Assembly (NCBI GenBank): GCA_042408415.1
Contig: JBHORE010000168.1
Location: forward strand, 1 to 11,623
From: Thermobaculum sp042408415
GTDB lineage: Bacteria; Chloroflexota; Chloroflexia; Thermobaculales; Thermobaculaceae
Direction: 5' to 3'
Length of the DNA stretch: 11,623 bases
Position 1 is the stretch's first letter; every line of letters starts with the position of its first letter. Of this stretch, positions 1 to 5,658 are shown piece by piece. Below the pieces are notes generated by a model. That model was not told the origin of the DNA. It was given only the letters and a program-made list of their open reading frames with translations, and searched no databases. The position numbers and the translations under genes are program-made.

Positions 1-75
1 AAGAGGCATAACCTTGGTTCTAGACTTGAGTTGATCGTATAGATCTGAAACCAGTTCACTTAGCGGGAGATCCTA
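1..75 (-). pseudogene. lepA: Interrupted continuation of lepA beyond an in-frame TAG
   Basis: Reading past the TAG at 73-75 in the same minus-strand frame gives DLPLSELVSDLYDQLKSRTK. This matches the start of the LepA C-terminal region, where the family has a pattern like T-Y-E-I-P-x-A-E-V-V, then DFFD-x-LKS, then GYASLDY. The stop therefore sits exactly where the family has a conserved tyrosine (one base away from TAC or TAT). After SRTK the frame reads VMPL, but restoring one G to the GG near 13-15 gives the expected GYAS. Two separate lesions thus occur within 75 bases at the window edge. Either the gene is recently inactivated or the sequence here contains base-calling errors. The rest of the C-terminal domain lies outside the window. 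Confidence 0.7.
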
Positions 76-1410
76 AGTAAGCATTACACGTTTTTCTTCG
101 AGGTATTCCATGTTCCTAAACTCACCACGTCGATGAGTAATTAGATCCATAACAGCACCTATATAGTCAGAAGGAGTCACCACTGTGATCTGCATCCAAG
201 GTTCTCTTATCTCTTTTATCTTTTGTACAGGGGGCATCTCATTAGGATTACGTATAGACAATACCTGTCCATCGGTGGTTTCCACCTCATATTCTACGCT
301 TGGAGCGGTTATCAGCAGATCCAGGCCATACTCACGTTCCAGTCGCTCTTGAACGATCTCCATATGAAGCAAACCTAGAAACCCAACTCTAAATCCAAAC
401 CCAAGAGCAGCGGAGTTGACGGGTTCATAAGTAAGAGATGCGTCATTCAACTTTAGCTTGTCTAAAGCATCTCTAAGCTCTGAGTAATCCTCCCCCTCGA
501 CAGGGAATATTCCAGCAAATACCATAGGCTTAACAGGCTTGTATCCAGGTAGTGGTTCAGTGGCACCGTTACGCGACCAAGTGATGGTGTCTCCCACTCT
601 ACAATCAGATACAATCTTGAGCCCTGTTGCTATGTAGCCCACTTCCCCAGTACCAAGAGATTGAGAGGCTGTCAGATCTGGAGAGAAATACCCAAGCTCA
701 AGAGCCTCTGTATCTTTTCCTGTTGACATCAGTCGTAGTTGATCACCTTTGGATACCTTCCCATCAACAATCCTGACATAAGCCACCACGCCCTTGTAAG
801 GATCGTAATGTGAGTCAAATATCAATGCTCTAAGGGGGGAATCGGGATCACCCTCTGGAGGAGGGACCTTGTGCACTATAGCTTCCAGCAAATTTTCTAC
901 GCCTAAGCCAGTCTTGGCGGATACCGCAAGTATCTCACTTCGTGATATGCCGAGAAGCTGCTCTATCTCACCCATCACACCCTCGACATTGGCACTGGGG
1001 AGATCGATCTTATTGACCACGGCAATAATCTCAAGATCGGCCTCAAGGGCCATGTAGACGTTTGCAAGGGTTTGGGCCTCAATCCCCTGGGTTGCGTCCA
1101 CTACTAGTATTGCTCCCTCGCAGGCCGCCAAGCTTCGACTTACCTCGTAGGAAAAATCTACATGGCCGGGAGTATCTATAAGATTTAACTGATATCTATT
1201 TCCATCCTTGGCGTTGTAATACATCCTGACAGCCCTAGCCTTGATAGTAATGCCCTTCTCCCTCTCCAGGTCCATCGTGTCAAGAACCTGCTCAACCATC
1301 TCACGTTCGCTGATAGTACCAGTGACTTGTAACAGCCTATCAGCTAGGGTGGATTTACCGTGGTCAATATGAGCTATAATGCAAAAGTTCCTAATGAAGC
1401 GCTGGTCCAA
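73..1410 (-). CDS. lepA: Elongation factor 4 (LepA / EF-4), C-terminus lost at an in-frame stop
   Basis: Translational GTPase related to EF-G that acts on 70S ribosomes, in back-translocation, initiation or 30S biogenesis. Counting from the TTG at 1408-1410, the G motifs are all intact: G1 AHIDHGKST at 13-21, G2 ITIKA at 54-58, G3 DTPGH at 79-83, G4 NKID at 133-136 and G5 SAK at 164-166. Domain II and the EF-G-like domains III and V follow, up to MEYLEEKRVMLT. I chose this TTG because the protein then begins MDQRFIRNF, as LepA proteins usually do, and a GGAG sits 8 bases upstream. The frame is open up to another TTG at 1438-1440, which has no good ribosome-binding site. The product is about 445 residues against about 600 for the family, so the LepA-specific C-terminal domain is missing if the stop at 73-75 is real. 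Confidence 0.9.
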   Translation of the reverse strand: MDQRFIRNFCIIAHIDHGKSTLADRLLQVTGTISEREMVEQVLDTMDLEREKGITIKARAVRMYYNAKDGNRYQLNLIDTPGHVDFSYEVSRSLAACEGAILVVDATQGIEAQTLANVYMALEADLEIIAVVNKIDLPSANVEGVMGEIEQLLGISRSEILAVSAKTGLGVENLLEAIVHKVPPPEGDPDSPLRALIFDSHYDPYKGVVAYVRIVDGKVSKGDQLRLMSTGKDTEALELGYFSPDLTASQSLGTGEVGYIATGLKIVSDCRVGDTITWSRNGATEPLPGYKPVKPMVFAGIFPVEGEDYSELRDALDKLKLNDASLTYEPVNSAALGFGFRVGFLGLLHMEIVQERLEREYGLDLLITAPSVEYEVETTDGQVLSIRNPNEMPPVQKIKEIREPWMQITVVTPSDYIGAVMDLITHRRGEFRNMEYLEEKRVMLT

Positions 1411-1418
1411 TGCGAGTT

Positions 1419-1422
1419 CTCC
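1419..1422 (-). promoter_or_regulatory. Ribosome binding site that sets the lepA start
   Basis: GGAG on the minus strand lies 8 bases upstream of the TTG at 1408-1410. The upstream alternative TTG (1438-1440) is preceded only by an AT-rich stretch and a poorly placed AGG. Together with the family-typical MDQxxIRNF N-terminus, this favours the shorter protein. Confidence 0.55.
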
Positions 1423-1461
1423 GAAACACTTGGTAGGCAACTATTAATTCAACCTGTCAAA

Positions 1462-1467
1462 AGTATA
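1462..1467 (-). promoter_or_regulatory. Candidate -10 element for lepA
   Basis: The minus strand reads TATACT here, a good -10 hexamer, about 50 bases upstream of the preferred lepA start. No convincing -35 sits 16-18 bases upstream; a TTGACG nearby overlaps at the wrong distance. A TTGACA at 1455-1460 also lacks a partner. lepA probably starts transcription in this 130-base divergent region, but the exact site is uncertain. Confidence 0.3.
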
Positions 1468-1477
1468 TCTCGTCAAG

Positions 1478-1506
1478 TTGAGCAATGAGAGCTCGTTTGG
1501 TATACT
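1478..1506 (+). promoter_or_regulatory. Sigma-70 type promoter of rpsT
   Basis: TTGAGC at 1478-1483, a 17-base spacer, then TATACT at 1501-1506. The predicted start of transcription is near 1513, giving an rpsT leader of about 60 bases. The -35 matches 4 of 6 and the -10 matches 5 of 6 consensus positions. It is divergent from lepA and is the clearest promoter in the 1441-1572 gap. Confidence 0.65.
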
Positions 1507-1572
1507 GGCAAGGTTAGTTCATGGCATAATTATCTTCCAAGAAACAAATCTTACTGATTGTGAAAGGGAGTT

Positions 1573-1875
1573 ATGAGCAGACATCATCAGAGGTCACTTG
1601 CAAACAAGAGATCAGCAGAGAAAGCTCACAGGGTTTCCGAGAAGCGTAGGCTGCGAAACAAGTCCATAAAGAACCGAGTCCGTACTATGATATCCAAAGT
1701 ACGTAGACCCTTGCTAACAGGAGATGTTGCAACTGCTGAGCAGAACCTAGCAGCTGCGATTAGCGCCTTGGATAGGGCAGTTTCCAAAGGTGTGCTTCAC
1801 AGGAATAACGCTGCCAGGCGCAAGAGCAGACTAATGAAAGCACTAGCTGCCGCACGCAGCTCTGCATCCTCTTAG
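1573..1875 (+). CDS. rpsT: 30S ribosomal protein S20
   Basis: A 100-residue, highly basic helical protein that binds 16S rRNA early in 30S subunit assembly. The sequence shows the bacterial S20 pattern: a Lys/Arg/His-rich N-terminal helix with SLANKRSAEKAHR at about 8-20 and RNKSIKNRVRTMISKVR at about 28-44. A central helix contains A-E-Q-N-L-A-A-A-I-S-A-L-D-R-A, and the tail GVLHRNNAARRKSRL is typical of the family. The length is at the long end of the usual 85-100. The start is ATG with a purine-rich AAAGGGAG ending 2 bases upstream. The gene has its own promoter, stands alone in its direction, and ends with a TAG that overlaps the stop codon of convergent holA. Confidence 0.96.
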   Translation: MSRHHQRSLANKRSAEKAHRVSEKRRLRNKSIKNRVRTMISKVRRPLLTGDVATAEQNLAAAISALDRAVSKGVLHRNNAARRKSRLMKALAAARSSASS

Positions 1876-2867
1876 AAACGTCTCGCACAAGCTTGCTGTA
1901 TAAATAGCTCAAGGGCCGAGTCTAACTCGGCCTTTCCTGTTTTATAGCTCAGATCAACCTGTAATAGCAGCTCGAGAAGCTTCTTGGGCTGACCAGGCTT
2001 AAAAGTGCTGAGCGCTGCCGATAACTTCCTGGCTACAAACGGCTTCATACCAGCAGCCTGCTGGAGATACAAACTTCCCTTATCTCTACAGCTATCAGCT
2101 ATAACCAAGTTACGTATCTGAGATGATATAGCACCGATAATTTGTTGAGGAGCCACACCCTTCTCTAATAATGCACGAAATGACTGGACAGCTTTCCCCG
2201 CATTCTTAGCATAGATGGCGTCCGTTATATCCCAAACAGCAACATCAGGTGGCATATCCACTAGAAGGTATATATCCTCAGGATCAACCCTGAATTTATC
2301 CTTACAATACATTTTCAGCTTATCGATCTCAGATTGAAGCCTGGAAATATCATTACTGACAGCCTGTGCTAATATCTCAGCAGAGTCCGAATCTATCTTG
2401 TAGCCATTAGATTCAAAAGCCTTCTGTATATATGAGAGAAGCTCGGCTTGATCCGGCAAGAGGTACTCCTCGAAAGAGCTGTATTTGCGGAGTACACGAC
2501 CTATACCGGATGTACCTATTGGATACCTGTCAAAAAACACAAGCAGAGTAGTCTCTGGTACCTGCGGTAGATAATCTTCCAAGTCCTTAATCAGTTGACT
2601 TGATGAGGTTCGAGTTTTTCGTTCGGAATCTTCTTGATCCGCGTTGCTGGAAGCCCCAGAGGGAGATAGGTTACCTATTCCCTTGACTACCACAACTCTT
2701 TTGCCTCCAAAAAGAGGCATAGTATTACAGTAATCCCGGAGGTCTCTGATGGATAAGTCCGCAGCTTCCAGTTCAACTACATCCGTATCCTCTTCCAGTT
2801 CGGAAAGGATAGATCTAAGTCGTTCGTTCAGTTTAGTATGGTCGTTCCCACAGATAGTAACTACCAT
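1872..2867 (-). CDS. holA: DNA polymerase III delta subunit (clamp-loader wrench)
   Basis: The delta subunit of the clamp loader, which opens the beta sliding clamp during DNA replication. The 331 residues match HolA in length and layout. The N-terminal strand-turn MVVTICGNDHTKLNERL stands where family members have a G-x-D/E-x-x-L-I pattern. MPLFGGKRVVVVKG at 50-63 is the typical LPFFG-x-RLVVV segment that includes the clamp-contact region. LQSEIDKLKMY at 177-187 ends the AAA+-like part, and a helical C-terminal collar ends with LSYKTGKAELDSALELFI. Residues about 67-90 form a Ser/Asp/Glu/Lys-rich insertion, probably a flexible loop. The start is ATG with AAGG 4 bases upstream. A 6S-like RNA ends only 13 bases upstream on the same strand, so transcription may come through it. 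The 3' end overlaps rpsT by 4 bases. Confidence 0.93.
   Translation of the reverse strand: MVVTICGNDHTKLNERLRSILSELEEDTDVVELEAADLSIRDLRDYCNTMPLFGGKRVVVVKGIGNLSPSGASSNADQEDSERKTRTSSSQLIKDLEDYLPQVPETTLLVFFDRYPIGTSGIGRVLRKYSSFEEYLLPDQAELLSYIQKAFESNGYKIDSDSAEILAQAVSNDISRLQSEIDKLKMYCKDKFRVDPEDIYLLVDMPPDVAVWDITDAIYAKNAGKAVQSFRALLEKGVAPQQIIGAISSQIRNLVIADSCRDKGSLYLQQAAGMKPFVARKLSAALSTFKPGQPKKLLELLLQVDLSYKTGKAELDSALELFIQQACARRF
1911..1943 (+). terminator. Rho-independent terminator of rpsT, inside the holA 3' end
   Basis: AAGGGCCGAG (1911-1920), loop TCTAA (1921-1925), then CTCGGCCTTT (1926-1935). All 10 positions pair, one of them as G-U, and the U-rich run TTTCCTGTTTT ends at 1943. It lies 36 bases after the rpsT stop, at the expected place for ending the rpsT transcript. 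The same bases on the other strand encode the conserved K-A-E-L-D-S-A-L-E segment of holA, so hairpin and protein sequence are constrained together. Confidence 0.75.
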
Positions 2868-2879
2868 TTTACCTTGGAC

Positions 2880-3089
2880 AAAAAAATACCCCGAGTGCCG
2901 TCGTCACCGTGTTCCTGAACCTGCAAGGCTCGCAGGTGGGTGCCTACCTCTCGAACTTTCAGCGTTTCCGCTAGGCGAGCCTTTTATGGCTCCTCGCGCC
3001 TACGCACGTTCTCGAGCGATCAGCTCCCTCAGTTAGGGTGTTGGTTCAGAACATCCCTAGCGACAACGGCACTCCCTACGGGGCTACAT
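2880..3089 (-). ncRNA. ssrS: Putative 6S-like RNA (ssrS)
   Basis: No protein is credible in this 258-base gap, but the minus strand folds into a long rod. The terminal stem pairs 3062-3074 with 2893-2905 (12 of 13 pairs, GAGTGCCG against CGGCACTC at its base), with CCCC 3080-3083 against GGGG 2889-2892 beyond a bulge. A second helix pairs 3043-3052 (GTTCTGAACC) with 2911-2921, with one bulged base. A large bubble follows, and each of its strands can form a small hairpin: 3026-3038, and 2934-2949 (AGGT/ACCT). An apical stem pairs CTCGA 3012-3016 with 2950-2954 and TAGGCG 2997-3002 with 2972-2977. The stem base is followed by seven U residues (2880-2886). Length, rod shape and central bubble fit 6S RNA, which mimics an open promoter and binds RNA polymerase. 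I saw no SRP (GGAAGCA) or tmRNA (TTCGA...CCA) signature. A competing 7-bp helix (2927-2933 with 2975-2981) means the fold is not unique. Confidence 0.55.
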
Positions 3090-3095
3090 TAGGAG

Positions 3096-3122
3096 ATTAT
3101 CACAGACGACGAGATATAACAA
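3096..3122 (-). promoter_or_regulatory. Promoter of the 6S-like RNA
   Basis: On the minus strand GATAAT (3096-3101) is preceded by TGT, giving an extended -10. A TTGTTA at 3117-3122 could be the -35 with a short 15-base spacer. The predicted start, near 3088-3090, falls just before the GCCCC that begins the terminal stem. It lies between the tRNA terminator and the RNA and serves nothing else. Confidence 0.5.
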
Positions 3123-3142
3123 GGGCTACAAGGAATTTATGG

Positions 3143-3178
3143 TAAACAAAAAGACCTGCGAAGGTTTTCGCAGGTCTT
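3143..3178 (-). terminator. Rho-independent terminator of the tRNA-Pro/tRNA-Gly unit
   Basis: A perfect 12-bp inverted repeat, AAGACCTGCGAA (3151-3162) and TTCGCAGGTCTT (3167-3178), has a 4-base loop. On the minus strand it is followed by TTTTTGTTT. The first base of the stem is the last A of the encoded CCA of tRNA-Gly, so there is no spacer between tRNA and terminator. Confidence 0.88.
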
Positions 3179-3251
3179 GGAGCGGGTGACGGGAGTCGAA
3201 CCCGTGCCAGCTGCTTGGAAGGCAGCTATGATACCGCTTCACCACACCCGC
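3178..3251 (-). tRNA. tRNA-Gly (anticodon UCC)
   Basis: Acceptor stem GCGGGTG/CACCCGC is fully paired, with discriminator U and encoded CCA, as usual for bacterial tRNA-Gly. The D arm GTGA/TCAT has loop AGCGGTA. Anticodon stem GCTGC/GCAGC encloses loop CTTCCAA, giving anticodon UCC for GGA and GGG codons. The T arm is CGGG-TTCGACT-CCCG. It is the second gene of a two-tRNA transcript, 11 bases after tRNA-Pro. Confidence 0.97.
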
Positions 3252-3262
3252 ACTTGCGACAC

Positions 3263-3339
3263 TGGTCGGGGTGAGAGGACTTGAACCTCCGACCTCAGCG
3301 TCCCAAACGCCGCGCGCTAGCCAACTGCGCCACACCCCG
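3263..3339 (-). tRNA. tRNA-Pro (anticodon UGG)
   Basis: Acceptor stem CGGGGTG/CACCCCG, discriminator A and an encoded CCA are present. The unpaired-type first base C and the D-arm sequence are typical of bacterial tRNA-Pro. Anticodon stem CGGCG/CGCTG (one G-U pair) encloses loop TTTGGGA, giving anticodon UGG with G37. The T arm is GGAGG-TTCAAGT-CCTCT (outermost pair G-T). The gene is 77 bases including CCA and is first in the tRNA-Pro/tRNA-Gly transcript. Confidence 0.97.
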
Positions 3340-3362
3340 ACACCTTGAACCTCGCGCTATAC

Positions 3363-3391
3363 AAATTAGCAAATAGCTGTCCCTTAGTCAA
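3363..3391 (-). promoter_or_regulatory. Promoter of the tRNA-Pro/tRNA-Gly unit
   Basis: Minus-strand TTGACT (3386-3391), a 17-base spacer, then TAATTT (3363-3368); transcription should start near 3355, about 16 bases before tRNA-Pro. It fills the 81-base gap after the membrane-protein operon, where I saw no terminator for that operon. Some readthrough into the tRNAs is therefore possible. Confidence 0.6.
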
Positions 3392-3420
3392 GTGTTCACC
3401 AGCTCTACTAGCCAATCCTG

Positions 3421-5652
3421 TTACGGAGATTTATATATGACGTAATCACCAAATCGAGCGACAGCTCTGAGCTTCCCCTTGAAAGGATCTCTAGGATCCA
3501 TGCCTTCCTCAGTTTGCATCTGACGCTCTAAACTACCATAAACAACATAGCTAACATTATACCTTCTCAAAAGTTTGAGCAAGGCATTTCTATCTAACCC
3601 GGAGTAAGCTCTGCTTACATCCTCTATCCTCTCTGACAACTTCCTCAAGGCATCTGGTTGCCCAAGACGCCACTGTAATTCATGCCCCTGCCATCCTAAG
3701 ACAGTCGGCCTTCCCGCATACGTAGATACCTGGGAATAATTGGTGTAAGAGCCACCTGTGGCTTCCAAAACAACTGTAGAAGGGTTAGTGTTATTCCTTA
3801 TCCATCTCACTACCTGATACATATCGGGATCTTCGTTATTCAGAAAGGCGGTGCCGTCTAATCCATGCATACCTTCCAATGATCTAGCTCGGAAGGTTGT
3901 CAAGGAATAACCCACAGAGAAAACAACTAGAGTACACATTACAGGTACTATAACTCGCATAATCGTTAACCTGGAAATACGTGATCGCAAGACATCAAGC
4001 GCAAACATGGTTGTGCATCCAACCGATATACTTTGTATCTGCCAGGATTGATAGTAAAACTTGAAAACCGTGTTCATGCGATCCTCAAAAACATCTCTGA
4101 TATAGAAAAACTCCGGCAAAAGCACCAATAGCCATCCAACTGCAGATAGAAAGCAAGCATACCTAAAGCCTATAGAAGAAGACTTATATCCTAAGATTAG
4201 GGTAGCTACTATCAAGGGAAGAAGTAACATTGCATGCGCACCAAAAGCCACCGCTATAAGACTCACAAGCAGTATGGGCACAAGAATTCTTAAATCCCCT
4301 CTATTAAGCATGTTAGTAAAGCAAACTAGTACGAACAAACTAAAAGCTATATGCCAACCCCAGACCTTCACAAACTCCAGTAAATCAGTATGATCCCACC
4401 AAACCACCCCTATGTAATGACCAATAATGTTGATTACAGGGATCGCCTCTATCGGAGGAGGAATAAAACTTTGGCTACTTACGGGCGGGTCAAAATGCCT
4501 TATAAAGGGATAAGCCGTTACTAAGGAAGTAAATGCCACTAGGATAATGCTCAATGCGAATCTCATTAGGACTTGCGCGTACATACCAATAGTAACTATA
4601 GACAGAAGGAAAACTAATAATGCTACAGGGACATCCCAGCTATTGGTCATATACAAAGCCCCAATTAATATCCCTAGTAAAAGGACAGGCAAACCTAGGA
4701 GTGTAGATTTATTCTGTCGGTAGAGGTTAGATACCGAGCAATAGATCACACCCAAAAGTAAGGGCATAGCCATTAGGTGGGGATGTAGATCTCCTAGCAG
4801 GAAAGTGAAAGCTGGGAACTCATCTATAGTTTGTTGGGGGCCATTTCGGCCGGGAATAAAGTCGAAAATGACCCTTGTGGATTTCCAAAACCAGTCAAAG
4901 CTTCCAGGAGTATCAAAATTTGCCCACGCCAAGACGGAGGCTACGGGATTGCCAGCAAAAAGAAGCAATAGCAGAGAGATAGTAGCTCCAGCCATAGCAA
5001 TCCAGGAAGATCTGGGCCTAGCTACTCTGATGAGATTGATGACTATACTGAAGGTGATCACTGCCACGACAGCAAAGATAGTTGCAAGACCCAGGTTGTA
5101 ACCCACTGTGGGGGAAATTCCAGAGAGACGACACAAGATCGAAACCATGTAATAACCAAAGTAGTAGTAGTTAACTCCATATCCCGCAAACCATAGATCC
5201 CTAGGAGGTACACCTTCGCTGAGGTATGAAGTCTGTAGATACATGAAATCCATAGGCTTCTCAGTCTGGGAGATCTCGGGCACGAAGGCTCGTAAGATCG
5301 CCAGATAAGAAAAGGCTAAGATAAATATAAGCTCCAAGGATAAATAATATTTCCACCCTTGAAACAGGACGATTCTATTGAGTGAAGACCTAAAGAACGC
5401 AATAGCTATCAGTACGGAGATGAAAAATAAAATTGCTACAGAGATTACCAGGCCTTTATTCTTGTCCCATATTCCCCAGTATAATCCGTACCATGTAGCC
5501 CAAGACACAAATAGCCAGCCAACGAGCTTAGATACAGCGTATCCACGATCGGGCATGAACCGAAACAAAGCGTAGGTTATGGGCATACTCATGAGCCCTA
5601 GCAACAACAAAGTCGCGTACCATTGGGGACAATAAATTAAGTCACTGTTCAA
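3421..5652 (-). CDS. DUF2298 ('Chlor_Arch_YYY') multi-spanning membrane protein, putative GT-C glycosyltransferase
   Basis: A 743-residue membrane protein with roughly a dozen hydrophobic segments up to about residue 585 and a soluble C-terminal domain of about 155 residues. Family motifs in order are EKPMDF at 131-136, NYYYFGYY at 161-168 (the YYY motif), DEFPAFTFLLGDLH at 277-290 followed by PHLMAMP, MTNSWD at 335-340, and RMNTVFKFYYQSW at 525-537. The tail carries RWIRNN...VVLEATGG and TYAGRPTVLGWQGHELQW at 644-661. The family has no established reaction. Its plan, and its likeness to the upstream gene, suggest an envelope glycosyltransferase using a lipid-linked sugar; this is inference. 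The start is a TTG, 6 bases after the TAA of the upstream gene, with GGAG in that gene's last codons 12 bases upstream. This is a weak, probably translationally coupled start. An in-frame stop lies just upstream and no better start precedes the first membrane segment. Confidence 0.88.
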   Translation of the reverse strand: MNSDLIYCPQWYATLLLLGLMSMPITYALFRFMPDRGYAVSKLVGWLFVSWATWYGLYWGIWDKNKGLVISVAILFFISVLIAIAFFRSSLNRIVLFQGWKYYLSLELIFILAFSYLAILRAFVPEISQTEKPMDFMYLQTSYLSEGVPPRDLWFAGYGVNYYYFGYYMVSILCRLSGISPTVGYNLGLATIFAVVAVITFSIVINLIRVARPRSSWIAMAGATISLLLLLFAGNPVASVLAWANFDTPGSFDWFWKSTRVIFDFIPGRNGPQQTIDEFPAFTFLLGDLHPHLMAMPLLLGVIYCSVSNLYRQNKSTLLGLPVLLLGILIGALYMTNSWDVPVALLVFLLSIVTIGMYAQVLMRFALSIILVAFTSLVTAYPFIRHFDPPVSSQSFIPPPIEAIPVINIIGHYIGVVWWDHTDLLEFVKVWGWHIAFSLFVLVCFTNMLNRGDLRILVPILLVSLIAVAFGAHAMLLLPLIVATLILGYKSSSIGFRYACFLSAVGWLLVLLPEFFYIRDVFEDRMNTVFKFYYQSWQIQSISVGCTTMFALDVLRSRISRLTIMRVIVPVMCTLVVFSVGYSLTTFRARSLEGMHGLDGTAFLNNEDPDMYQVVRWIRNNTNPSTVVLEATGGSYTNYSQVSTYAGRPTVLGWQGHELQWRLGQPDALRKLSERIEDVSRAYSGLDRNALLKLLRRYNVSYVVYGSLERQMQTEEGMDPRDPFKGKLRAVARFGDYVIYKSP

Positions 5653-5658
5653 ACCTAC

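Noticed and set aside
73..75. Amber stop as a recoded (pyrrolysine or suppressor) codon
   Set aside because: rpsT ends normally at TAG, there is no nearby recoding element, and a second lesion follows within about 60 bases, which fits error or decay better.
1845..1861. AGCTGC/GCAGCT hairpin as a terminator for holA
   Set aside because: It is a 6-bp stem without a U-run on the minus strand and lies in rpsT codons; not enough to call termination.
2749..3036. 95-codon plus-strand open frame in the holA 5' end and the gap
   Set aside because: It overlaps the conserved holA N-terminus and the structured RNA, has no ribosome binding site, and is low-complexity (Ser-rich) as expected of a shadow frame.
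2889..3083. SRP (4.5S) RNA or tmRNA as an alternative identity for the structured RNA
   Set aside because: Neither strand has the SRP GGAAG/AGCA symmetric loop, and there is no tRNA-like end with T-loop and CCA or a tag-peptide frame; the length is also wrong for tmRNA.
3126..3335. 69-codon minus-strand open frame across the tRNA region
   Set aside because: It runs through tRNA-Pro, tRNA-Gly and the terminator, all of which have full RNA signatures; its peptide resembles nothing but translated tRNA.
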